From the NCBI RefSeq assembly GCF_014641555.1, contig NZ_BMHY01000008.1:129009-193008 (forward strand): a DNA stretch of 64,000 nucleotides, read 5' to 3'. A model generated the notes under the pieces. It worked only from the letters and a program-made list of their open reading frames with translations, did no database searches and was not told where the DNA came from. Shown here piece by piece: positions 1 to 6,591 of the stretch; the stretch's first letter is position 1, and every line of letters begins with the position of its first letter. The DNA is from Paenibacillus radicis (ex Gao et al. 2016) (GTDB lineage: Bacteria; Bacillota; Bacilli; Paenibacillales; Paenibacillaceae). A program made the position numbers and the translations under genes.

Positions 1-2
1 AG

Positions 3-848
3 CCTGCCCGTCCGCAGTCGGGATTAACCAATGCCGACATCGTATGGGAAGTGCTTGCAGAAGGCGGCATAACGCGGCTAATCGCGATTTTCCAAAGCAC
101 GGACAAGCTTACGGAATCCATTGGACCGATCCGCAGTATACGTCCTTATCTGATCGATATCGGAGAAAGCTATGGCGCAGTTCTTGCTCACGCAGGCGGG
201 AGCAATGACGCCTATGCAATTTTGCAGCAGCAGAAGAAGCCTTATCTCGATGAAATCTCGAACGCAGGAAGCTATTTCTGGCGAAGCAAGGAGAGAAAAG
301 CTCCGCATAACCTTTATTCCGATTTGGAGAAGCTTCGGAACGGTGCAGATAAGCGCGGTTATGCTAGCGACCGTTCGGTTCCTGTCTATACGTTCATTCC
401 GAGCAGTCAGGACGGAGCCATTCCAGTATCAGCGGCAGCAAGCGCGGGTACAGATGCGACAAGTATTGAGATTGGCTTTACTTTGAAAAATTATAAAGTA
501 TCTTACGCTTATGATGCAGAAAGCGGTTTGTACCAGCGCTCCATCAATGGCGAGCCGCATATCGATATGAACAATAACGAGCAATTGAAAGCTGCTAATC
601 TTGTTGTCTTAGGGGCAAGGCATAAAACGCTCGATAATGTGGGCCGGCTTGAAGTAGATCTCCATGCAGGAGGTTCTGCCATGCTGTTCCAGCAAGGCAA
701 AGCGATCTCATGCGAATGGGTGCGCAGCAGCGACAATATGATTCGCATTCTGAAGGATGGAGCCGAGCTGCCATTTGTACCGGGCGTGACGTATTTCCAT
801 GTGGTGCCGAATACGCCGACTTTTGAGGATCATATCGTTTTTGGGTAA
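3..848 (+). CDS. yerB: YerB-like DUF3048 protein, 5' truncated
   Basis: The frame is open from base 3, so the gene starts upstream of the window; 281 codons plus the stop are visible. The protein resembles the YerB/DUF3048 family, in Bacillus an exported lipoprotein of uncertain function. Seen: the N-terminal domain with NADIVWEVLAEGG and SIGPIRSIRPY, the latter a family hallmark, followed by a second domain from about residue 150 containing HIDMNNNEQLKAANLVV and ending near FHVVPNTP. Any signal peptide or lipobox lies off the window. In B. subtilis yerB lies next to yerC; here a yerC homologue occurs 3.6 kb downstream, separated by a phosphate operon and a repeat tract. Two hairpins follow the stop. 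The family call is firm; the function is not known. Confidence 0.85.
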   Translation, partial: PARPQSGLTNADIVWEVLAEGGITRLIAIFQSTDKLTESIGPIRSIRPYLIDIGESYGAVLAHAGGSNDAYAILQQQKKPYLDEISNAGSYFWRSKERKAPHNLYSDLEKLRNGADKRGYASDRSVPVYTFIPSSQDGAIPVSAAASAGTDATSIEIGFTLKNYKVSYAYDAESGLYQRSINGEPHIDMNNNEQLKAANLVVLGARHKTLDNVGRLEVDLHAGGSAMLFQQGKAISCEWVRSSDNMIRILKDGAELPFVPGVTYFHVVPNTPTFEDHIVFG

Positions 849-862
849 AATGATGCCATAAC

Positions 863-894
863 GGAAACACTCTTAACAGGTGAAGAGTGTTTCC
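863..894 (+). other. Perfect 12-bp stem-loop after yerB
   Basis: GGAAACACTCTT at 863-874 pairs perfectly with AAGAGTGTTTCC at 883-894 around an 8-nt loop. No U-run follows, so this is not a classical intrinsic terminator alone; it may stabilise the transcript 3' end or pause polymerase ahead of the hairpin at 943-961. Confidence 0.6.
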
Positions 895-940
895 AATTTG
901 ACGGGTTGGCGTTTCAACACGTCAATAGGAAAAAGCTGTA

Positions 941-976
941 AGCACGCTCCTTCCGGGGCGTGTTTTTAATTTTTTG
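941..976 (+). terminator. Rho-independent terminator of the yerB transcript
   Basis: CACGCTCC (943-950) pairs with GGGGCGTG (954-961), one G-U pair, TTCC-type loop, and is followed by a T-rich tract. It separates yerB from the Pho-regulated operon. Confidence 0.75.
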
Positions 977-1003
977 TAATGAAAAACGAAAAAAATAAAA
1001 GTT

Positions 1004-1056
1004 TTCATAAATCCTTTACATTCCCTTAACAAAACTAAAGTAAACTATGTTAAGAT
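1004..1056 (+). promoter_or_regulatory. Pho box and promoter of the Pit operon
   Basis: Three hexamers TTCATA (1004-1009), TTTACA (1015-1020) and TTAACA (1026-1031) sit in direct orientation with exactly 5-bp spacers, an 11-bp period. This fits the PhoP consensus TT(A/T/C)A(C/T)A-N5 known from B. subtilis. A -10-like TAAGAT lies at 1051-1056, so the boxes fall at about -59 to -32, the usual place for PhoP activation. The regulator itself is not in the window. Confidence 0.7.
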
Positions 1057-1110
1057 TATCTGGGCTCATTTCATGAAGCCTCAACATCCAGTCAGGTAAA
1101 GGGGATTACG

Positions 1111-1722
1111 ATGTTTAAGAAAAAAGACATTTTCTTTAAAACGTTTGAGGAAATGGCAGACACCTTGGTTGAAGCAGTACAGTATTTTTCTAACGGTGTT
1201 TCTGACCTGTCGGATGTGACAGCTTTCGCTAAGGCGATGAAAGAATACGAAAGCAAATGCGACGTATACGTCCACACCATTCTCAAAGAACTGAACAAGA
1301 CGTTCATTACCCCGATTGAGCGGGAAGATATAATGGCGCTCACGACGTCTCTCGACGATGTTCTCGACGGCATTGAAGCTTGCGCTTCGCGCTTCGAAAT
1401 GTACTACGTTCATGAAAAGGACGAGTATATCACGTTGTTTGGCGATATTTTACTGCGCTCTGCAAATCAAATCAAAAAGGCAATCTACTTGCTGACGGAG
1501 AAAAAACTGCTTGCGATTCGCGAACCGAATATTGCGATTAACGAGCTGGAGAACCAAGCGGACGATTTGCTGCGCGTTGCGGTTAAGAGTCTGTTTGCGA
1601 ATGTGAAAGATCCGATTGAACTGATTAAACGGAAAGAAATCTACGAAATGCTGGAGCAAACGACCGATTATTGCGAAGACGTAGCGAACACGTTGGAATC
1701 GATCATTATGCGCAACAGCTAA
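1111..1722 (+). CDS. DUF47 (PhoU-like) accessory protein of the Pit transporter
   Basis: A 203-residue all-helical protein of the DUF47/YkaA family, PhoU-like cytoplasmic proteins that are usually encoded next to Pit phosphate transporters and thought to modulate them. Acidic and charged helices span the whole chain (FEEMADTLVEAVQYF at 10-24; EIYEMLEQTTDYCEDVANTL near the C-terminus), with no membrane segment. The ATG at 1111 is preceded by GGGG at good spacing. The pit gene follows after 30 bp, and a three-repeat Pho box with a -10-like element lies upstream, so the pair is probably a phosphate-starvation operon. Length and context match the family. The biochemical role is inferred from the family rather than from any catalytic motif. 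Confidence 0.9.
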   Translation: MFKKKDIFFKTFEEMADTLVEAVQYFSNGVSDLSDVTAFAKAMKEYESKCDVYVHTILKELNKTFITPIEREDIMALTTSLDDVLDGIEACASRFEMYYVHEKDEYITLFGDILLRSANQIKKAIYLLTEKKLLAIREPNIAINELENQADDLLRVAVKSLFANVKDPIELIKRKEIYEMLEQTTDYCEDVANTLESIIMRNS

Positions 1723-1752
1723 CCAGATAGTAGAGAGTAGGAGTCAATTCAA

Positions 1753-2748
1753 ATGGATTTAATGGTTCTATGTGTAGTCGTTATTCTTGCGCTGGGCTTT
1801 GACTTCATCAACGGCTTTCACGACACGGCAAATGCGATTGCTACGTCGGTATCGACGCGGGCGTTAAAGCCGCGCGTCGCCATTATGATGGCGGCTGTCA
1901 TGAACTTTGTAGGCGCTTTGACCTTTACTGGCGTAGCGAAAACAATCGGCAGCGGCGTCGCCAATCCGGCTGAGCTTACCAACGGCGTTGAGATCGTCAT
2001 TGCCGCACTAGTGTCCGCCATTGTATGGAATCTCATCACTTGGTGGTTCGGTATTCCTTCTTCCTCTTCCCATGCATTGATCGGCTCGCTTGCCGGAGCC
2101 GTTATTGCCGGAGCAGGTACGGACTCGATTAACAGCAGCGGATTGCTCGATATCGTCAAAGCGCTGCTAATATCTCCGCTTATCGCGTTTGCGGCAGGCT
2201 TTATCATCATGTGGATTCTGAAACGGATTTTTGCCCGTTCCAGCCCGCATCAGGTGAATAAAGGCTTCCGCTTCGGTCAGATCATCACAGCTGCATTCCA
2301 GTCGTTCTCGCACGGAACGAACGATGCGCAAAAGGCGATGGGTATCATCACTTTTGCATTGGTAGCAGCAGGGATTCAAGAAACGATGGACGTTCCGCTG
2401 TGGGTTAAGCTGTCCGCTGCGCTTGCAATGGCGCTGGGCACTTCGGTCGGCGGATGGAAAATCATTAAAACGATGGGCACGAAGATTTTCAAAATCGAGC
2501 CGATCAATGGCTTTGCCGCCGATATTGGCTCGGCCGCCGTTATTTTAACCGCGACATTGATTCATTTGCCGGTAAGTACGACGCATGTTATTACGTCTTC
2601 GATTCTGGGCGTGGGCAGTGCGAAACGCTTCTCCAGCGTTCGCTGGTCGGTCGCTGGCCGTATCTTCGTCGCTTGGATTATTACGATTCCGATTACTGTC
2701 TTTATGGCTTATGCTGTTTATTGGGTTATCGATAATGTGTTTTATTAA
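1753..2748 (+). CDS. pit: Pit family inorganic phosphate transporter
   Basis: A 331-residue membrane protein of the PiT/PHO4 family, which imports metal-phosphate by symport across the cytoplasmic membrane. The family's internal duplication is visible: GFDFINGFHDTANAIATSVS near residues 15-34 and SHGTNDAQKAMGIITFA near 187-203, each with the characteristic G-x-N/H-D signature. There are about ten hydrophobic segments, and the last covers IFVAWIITIPITVFMAYAVY. Length is typical for bacterial low-affinity Pit. It follows the DUF47 gene after 30 bp and shares its promoter and Pho box. Pit is constitutive in many bacteria, so a Pho-box-driven copy suggests use under phosphate limitation, which is inference. 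A terminator follows directly. Confidence 0.95.
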   Translation: MDLMVLCVVVILALGFDFINGFHDTANAIATSVSTRALKPRVAIMMAAVMNFVGALTFTGVAKTIGSGVANPAELTNGVEIVIAALVSAIVWNLITWWFGIPSSSSHALIGSLAGAVIAGAGTDSINSSGLLDIVKALLISPLIAFAAGFIIMWILKRIFARSSPHQVNKGFRFGQIITAAFQSFSHGTNDAQKAMGIITFALVAAGIQETMDVPLWVKLSAALAMALGTSVGGWKIIKTMGTKIFKIEPINGFAADIGSAAVILTATLIHLPVSTTHVITSSILGVGSAKRFSSVRWSVAGRIFVAWIITIPITVFMAYAVYWVIDNVFY

Positions 2749-2757
2749 TAGCTGATT

Positions 2758-2794
2758 GGAGGCTGCCGGGAGTTCCGGCAGTCTCTTTTATTTG
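2758..2794 (+). terminator. Terminator of the DUF47-pit operon
   Basis: GGCTGCCGG (2761-2769) pairs with CCGGCAGTC (2775-2783) with one G-U, extended by GGA/TCT, loop GAGTT, then a T-rich run. It lies 10 bp past the pit stop codon. Confidence 0.85.
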
Positions 2795-2816
2795 TGGACT
2801 GCGTGGCTTGGGGGGC

Positions 2817-2875
2817 GCTGTGCGTTCCAAGTGAGCTGTGCGTTCCAAGTGAGCTGTGAGTTCTAGGTAGACTGC
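2817..2875. repeat. 18-bp tandem repeat, three copies
   Basis: The unit CTGTGCGTTCCAAGTGAG is repeated twice exactly, then once with changes, at an 18-bp period. It is part of a gene-free stretch (2795-3668) in which no credible coding region is visible on either strand. Confidence 0.7.
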
Positions 2876-3006
2876 GCTTTTTTGGGCTGCTGCCAGTTCC
2901 GGGGTCGCTGCGCGTTTTGGTTCATGCCGTCGTTCTTGATTCCATTTTTCCCATCGCTTACACGATGATTAATGGATAGAACCTTCGAAAAGTCGTCCTG
3001 AACTCA

Positions 3007-3345
3007 AAACGCTCCGCTTACCCTAAGCGCACACAACAGAAGACCACACAAGAAGTACCGAACAGAACCAACCATAAAAAGCAGGACAATAGAACGCTAC
3101 GGGCAATCCCAGATCCAACTGATACAGCATATATAATGTACAGCCTAGACACACCAACACCCAGCCAGCAGATCCAGCAAACCCAGCAAACCCAACAGAT
3201 CCAGCAGATCCAGCAAACCCAGCAAACCCAGCAAACCCAGCAAACCCAGCAAACCCAGCAAGGACACCCAACACAATGAACACAACAGGTCATACAGGAA
3301 ATACCAGCATATCGATACCCAACAGGGATAGGACAGATAGCACAC
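3007..3345. other. T-poor, A/C-rich non-coding tract
   Basis: For about 340 bases the + strand is dominated by A and C with very few T, unlike the flanking DNA. Open frames exist on both strands, but none has a plausible ribosome site or a recognisable product. A 47-codon frame from the ATG at 3136 to 3279 would encode Gln-Gln-Ile/Thr repeats, and minus-strand frames would encode Gly-Phe-Ala or Cys-Trp-Val repeats. All of these are consequences of the 9-bp repeat. The role is unknown. Confidence 0.5.
3166..3264. repeat. 9-bp minisatellite, eleven units
   Basis: Eleven head-to-tail 9-mers, mostly CAGCAAACC with variants CAGCAGATC, CAACAGATC and a terminal CAGCAAGGA. The last five full CAGCAAACC copies (3211-3255) are identical, which suggests recent slippage. 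Copy number probably varies between strains (inference). Confidence 0.9.
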
Positions 3346-3364
3346 GTTTCGCGAGTTGACTACA

Positions 3365-3557
3365 GCGAACCGTCTTCGCTAATTAGCGAAGAGAGGTTCG
3401 CAGATTTTACTTAAAAACGTACAGAGCAGGGCAGTGCTTGAGCATTAGCGAAGAGAATTTCGCTGTTGGAGAAGCAAGGTTCTCGAAGAGCGAAGTTTAG
3501 TTCGCTGTAGCCCTTTCCGCCATCAGTTTGCGTGGGCGCAGCGAATTTTGATTCGCT
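3365..3557. repeat. Cluster of AGCGAA/TTCGCT hairpins
   Basis: Several dyads use the same arms. The first is nested: GCGAACC (3365-3371) pairs with GGTTCGC (3395-3401) around the perfect 18-bp palindrome at 3374-3391. Others are AGCGAA-N6-TTCGCT near 3448-3465, AGCGAA (3489-3494)/TTCGCT (3501-3506), and AGCGAAT (3540-3546)/ATTCGCT (3551-3557), with a further related CGAA/TTCG pair just after. The shared arms point to a repeat family rather than chance. It could be transcript-level hairpins downstream of the convergent genes, or a REP-like element. Confidence 0.7.
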
Positions 3558-3609
3558 GTTTTGCGAATCAGGTTCGTTATGGGGATTGCCCATCATGCGA
3601 GTGGAAGAA

Positions 3610-3646
3610 GAAAAACGAAAAGACGCAAGCCAGTTGGCTTGCGTCC
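3610..3646 (-). terminator. Terminator of the YqfQ-like gene
   Basis: GACGCAAGCC (3622-3631) and GGCTTGCGTC (3636-3645) form a perfect 10-bp stem with a 4-nt loop. On the minus strand it is followed by a U-rich run (complement of 3610-3621), 23 bp after the stop of the minus-strand gene. Confidence 0.9.
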
Positions 3647-3668
3647 TTCATCGCGGAGCAGACGATTG

Positions 3669-4214
3669 TTACAGCTTCTTCTTCACTGACTTCCGTTTGC
3701 GCTGTCCCTTTGGGGCACCAGTACGTTTGCGTCTGCGCTTGCGCTTCTTTGGAATAAATTCATCGGACTCGTCGGAATCATCACTCGATTTCTTGAAGGA
3801 GCCCATCAGCACTTTGACCATCGGCGCCATTTGTGACACAGTGGACACGACCTTCTGCACCTTGGTGACGGTATTCAGGATGCCGTCGATGCCGCCGAGG
3901 CGGTCGACAAAGCCCTTGATGTCACCCAGCTTATCGAGGGAGAAGAGCCCCCCTTTTGCAGGAGCTTCGGTCTTTTCGACCAGTTCGGCGGCCGTTGCCG
4001 GAACGACGACGGGTGCCAGCGATTCCTGTATTTGAGCAGCCGAAGCGGGCGGGTCAATCTCCTGGGTCACGCCGAACGTCTTGGAGAGGCTTGATAAGCC
4101 TTCGCTCTTGTTGGTCAGCGCCTGGCGGTGATGGCCGCCGTGAGGCGAGTGCGGCGGATAGTAGTGCTGCGGATAACCGCCGCCGTTGTTGTTGCGGTAG
4201 TTCACGCGGATCAC
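3669..4214 (-). CDS. YqfQ/VrrA-like basic-tailed protein of unknown function
   Basis: A 181-residue protein resembling the YqfQ/VrrA group of Bacillaceae, whose role is not established. Seen: a Gly/Tyr/His/Pro-rich N-terminus (residues 10-30, PQHYYPPHSPHGGHH), a middle helical part (GGIDGILNTVTKVQKVV around 107-125), an acidic patch (DDSDESDE), and a strongly basic tail of Lys/Arg clusters that could bind nucleic acid or polyanionic spore material (inference). GTG at 4214 is the longest start; a GTG at 4205 is better spaced from the AAAAGGG ribosome site and may be the true one. The gene is transcribed divergently from yerC and ends at a strong terminator. The family assignment is tentative and rests on overall layout. 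Confidence 0.65.
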   Translation of the reverse strand: MIRVNYRNNNGGGYPQHYYPPHSPHGGHHRQALTNKSEGLSSLSKTFGVTQEIDPPASAAQIQESLAPVVVPATAAELVEKTEAPAKGGLFSLDKLGDIKGFVDRLGGIDGILNTVTKVQKVVSTVSQMAPMVKVLMGSFKKSSDDSDESDEFIPKKRKRRRKRTGAPKGQRKRKSVKKKL

Positions 4215-4375
4215 AACCCTTTTCTCATTGTATGTTCTGCTTAATAGCAGTCTATGGGATAGGCGAACATACGGATTGGACGATTGTCACGGGTCATGAA
4301 TAAAAAATCGGGATAGCAGCCCTGTCTCCCTGATAAGAGACTCTTCCGTCCTGTAAAGCGTCGAAACGGTAATGC

Positions 4376-4404
4376 TTGAAAAAATGCCCTAAAAAAGTTA
4401 CAAT
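4376..4404 (+). promoter_or_regulatory. Sigma-A promoter of yerC
   Basis: TTGAAA (4376-4381), a 17-bp spacer and TACAAT (4399-4404), about 36 bp before the yerC start. Confidence 0.6.
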
Positions 4405-4439
4405 GTGAGCAATAACTTATAGGAAAGTAGTGGATTTGC

Positions 4440-4730
4440 ATGCAGCTTAAAAAGCTTAACGATAAAGCGATCGACCAGTTGTTCGAAGCGGTACTAACGT
4501 TGAAATCGGTGGAGGAATGTTACGTCTTTTTTGACGATCTATGCACAATCAACGAAATCCAGTCGCTGTCTCAGCGGCTTGAGGTTGCGCGCATGCTCGG
4601 CAAAGGCAGCACCTACAACCAGATCGAGGCGGAAACCGGCGCTAGTACGGCTACGATCTCGCGGGTGAAGCGTTGTTTGAATTACGGCAACGACGGGTAT
4701 AAAATGGCACTAGAGCGTTTGGGACGATAA
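4440..4730 (+). CDS. yerC: YerC/TrpR-family DNA-binding protein
   Basis: A 96-residue protein of the YerC/YecD branch of the TrpR superfamily, small all-helical DNA-binding proteins. Seen: the helical N-terminus (LFEAVLTLKSVEECYVFFDD) and a helix-turn-helix at about 58-83 with TYNQIEAETGASTATISRVK, then RCLNYGNDGYKMALERL, a near-signature of the family. Length matches B. subtilis YerC (about 100 residues). The gene starts a run of co-directional genes: the chelatase-like gene begins 4 bp after its stop and dgkB 15 bp after that. The promoter is TTGAAA-N17-TACAAT. The regulatory targets of YerC are not deducible from this window. Confidence 0.93.
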   Translation: MQLKKLNDKAIDQLFEAVLTLKSVEECYVFFDDLCTINEIQSLSQRLEVARMLGKGSTYNQIEAETGASTATISRVKRCLNYGNDGYKMALERLGR

Positions 4731-4734
4731 AACC

Positions 4735-5532
4735 ATGAAGCCTGGCATACTTGTTATTAGCCATGGCTCGCGGGAAGCGGAGTGGGTAAAGCTTGTAGAT
4801 GAAGCGGTGGCTGCCGCCGTTTCAATGCCTTCTCTCACCGGTGTGCCGGTTTATTCGTCGTTTCTCGAAATTGTAGAGGGACGGCTCATACAAGACGGCA
4901 TCGATGCGCTGGAAGCGCAAGGTGTAACGGAACTGTTCGTGCTTCCGTTATTTGTCTCGTCCGGCAGTACGCATGTTGATGAGATCGGGCAAGCCTTCGG
5001 ACAGCCGCCGATATCGGAGCTGGAAGGTGACCTGGGAACCTTCCGCGTAATGCAAGCCAATATTCATATCGGTCAACCGATCGATGAGGACGAAGAAATT
5101 GTGGAACTGCTGCTGTCGAATATATGGCCTTTATCCGCATCTGCGGACCGTGAGACGCTGCTGTTAATCGGCCATGGCAGCAAGGAACCAGTATTTCACG
5201 AGCGATGGCAGCAAGGGCTGAACCGGCTTGCGGAACGGCTGCGAGAGCTTGGCGGCTTCGCACATGCGGCGACAGCCATGCTGCTGCCGGATCAGGCTGC
5301 GGAACGTATGAGGGAGCTTCAACAGAAAAGACCGGATGAAGCGGTAATTGTTGTGCCGCTATTTTTGAGTAAAGGATATTTTACGAATACCGTCATTCCG
5401 AAACGGCTGTCCGGACTGGACTATCGCTATAACGGTGAAGCGATGCTGCCGCATCCCGCTGTTGCGCGTTGGATAGAGAGACGGATTTCTACCTGGCTCG
5501 AGCAGCTTGGGGCAACGAAACGGTATTCGTAG
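4735..5532 (+). CDS. CbiX/SirB-type sirohydrochlorin chelatase-like protein
   Basis: A 265-residue cytoplasmic protein with two CbiX repeats, the size of SirB-type ferrochelatases that insert Fe or Co into sirohydrochlorin for siroheme or cobalamin. Each half begins with the family's metal-binding motif: VISHGSREAEW (His10) and LIGHGSKEPVF (His147). HVDEIGQAF near residue 79 gives a further His/Glu pair of the N-terminal half. No siroheme or cobalamin gene is adjacent. It lies 4 bp after yerC and 15 bp before dgkB, so it is probably co-transcribed with them. The chelatase family is clear; the metal and the pathway (siroheme versus cobalamin) cannot be decided here. Confidence 0.88.
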   Translation: MKPGILVISHGSREAEWVKLVDEAVAAAVSMPSLTGVPVYSSFLEIVEGRLIQDGIDALEAQGVTELFVLPLFVSSGSTHVDEIGQAFGQPPISELEGDLGTFRVMQANIHIGQPIDEDEEIVELLLSNIWPLSASADRETLLLIGHGSKEPVFHERWQQGLNRLAERLRELGGFAHAATAMLLPDQAAERMRELQQKRPDEAVIVVPLFLSKGYFTNTVIPKRLSGLDYRYNGEAMLPHPAVARWIERRISTWLEQLGATKRYS

Positions 5533-5547
5533 TGGGGGCTTTATTTT

Positions 5548-6462
5548 ATGGTGAATAAAAGAGCGAGATTAATTTATAACCCGACATCGGGACGGGAAGA
5601 GATGAAGCGCCGGCTGCCGGATATTCTGCAAAAGCTAGATCAGGCGGGTATAGAAGCGAGCTGCCATGCGACAACAGGCGAAGGCGACGCGACACTAGCG
5701 GCTGCTGAAGCCGTAGAGCGTGGTTACGACATGATTATAGCGGCCGGAGGTGATGGCACGCTTTATGAAGTCATCAATGGTTTGGCGGAAAAGCCTAACT
5801 TGCCGCCGCTCGGCATTTTGCCTTTAGGCACGACGAATGATTTTGCCCGCGCGATGGGAATCCCCCGGCATTGGGAATATGCCTGCGATCTGATCATTCA
5901 GCAGTATACGCGGCCGATCGATGTGGGGAAGGCAAATAATCGTTATTTCATTAATATTGCCGGCGGCGGATCGCTGACGGAGCTGACTTATGACGTTCCA
6001 AGCAAGCTGAAGACGATGATCGGGCAGTTGGCCTATTATATGAAGGGGCTGGAGAAAATGACCCGTCTTCGCCCGACGCAGCTTAGCTTCGAGGCGGCAG
6101 GCGTTGGGGGATTTGACGGGGAGTTTATGCTGTTCCTCATCTGCAACAGCAATTCGGTTGGCGGGTTTGAGAAGCTCGCACCGGATTCCAAGGTGGATGA
6201 CGGATTATTTGATGTCATTTTGCTGAAAAAATGCAATTTGGCGGAATTTATCCGGCTAGCGACGATGGCGCTGCGTGGCGAGCATTTGAATGATTCGCAT
6301 TTCATTCATTTTCGGACGAGTGAGTTGAAGGTAACGACACCTGATTATGTACAGATTAATCTGGACGGGGAATATGGCGGCCGACTGCCGTTTACATTCT
6401 CGGTGTTGCCGTCGCACTTGCAGATCTTCACCGATGAGACAGGCATATCGACGTACCGTTAA
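5548..6462 (+). CDS. dgkB: Diacylglycerol kinase (DgkB/YerQ family)
   Basis: A 304-residue soluble lipid kinase matching B. subtilis DgkB in length. It phosphorylates diacylglycerol released during lipoteichoic acid synthesis, returning it to phosphatidic acid at the inner membrane face. Seen: the DAGK catalytic signature GGDGT at residues 67-71 inside AAGGDGTLYEVINGL, the PLGTTNDFARAMGIP segment near 96-110, and the second-domain motif PDSKVDDGLFDVI. The start ATG at 5548 follows a GGGG site. rlmCD comes next, an order also found in B. subtilis (yerQ-yefA). A terminator with long arms follows. A very confident call. Confidence 0.94.
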   Translation: MVNKRARLIYNPTSGREEMKRRLPDILQKLDQAGIEASCHATTGEGDATLAAAEAVERGYDMIIAAGGDGTLYEVINGLAEKPNLPPLGILPLGTTNDFARAMGIPRHWEYACDLIIQQYTRPIDVGKANNRYFINIAGGGSLTELTYDVPSKLKTMIGQLAYYMKGLEKMTRLRPTQLSFEAAGVGGFDGEFMLFLICNSNSVGGFEKLAPDSKVDDGLFDVILLKKCNLAEFIRLATMALRGEHLNDSHFIHFRTSELKVTTPDYVQINLDGEYGGRLPFTFSVLPSHLQIFTDETGISTYR

Positions 6463-6474
6463 TTGAGCGTGATG

Positions 6475-6540
6475 AATAAACCTTTGTAGGCAGGCTGCGC
6501 CGGGTGGCGATTGGCTGCTTATGGAGGTTTATTTCTTTTT
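6475..6540 (+). terminator. Terminator after dgkB
   Basis: AATAAACCT (6475-6483) and AGGTTTATT (6525-6533) are perfectly complementary arms enclosing a 41-nt region able to fold further, followed by TCTTTTT. Confidence 0.7.
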
Positions 6541-6591
6541 GGAGATGGATTACACTAGAGGGATAAAGCATGAGGAACGGAGATTGTTGGG

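Noticed and set aside
3018-3345. Minus-strand frames with Gly-Phe-Ala or Cys-Trp-Val repeats, and a plus-strand Gln-rich frame
   Set aside because: All are produced by the 9-bp minisatellite; none has a ribosome site or extends into non-repeat coding sequence.
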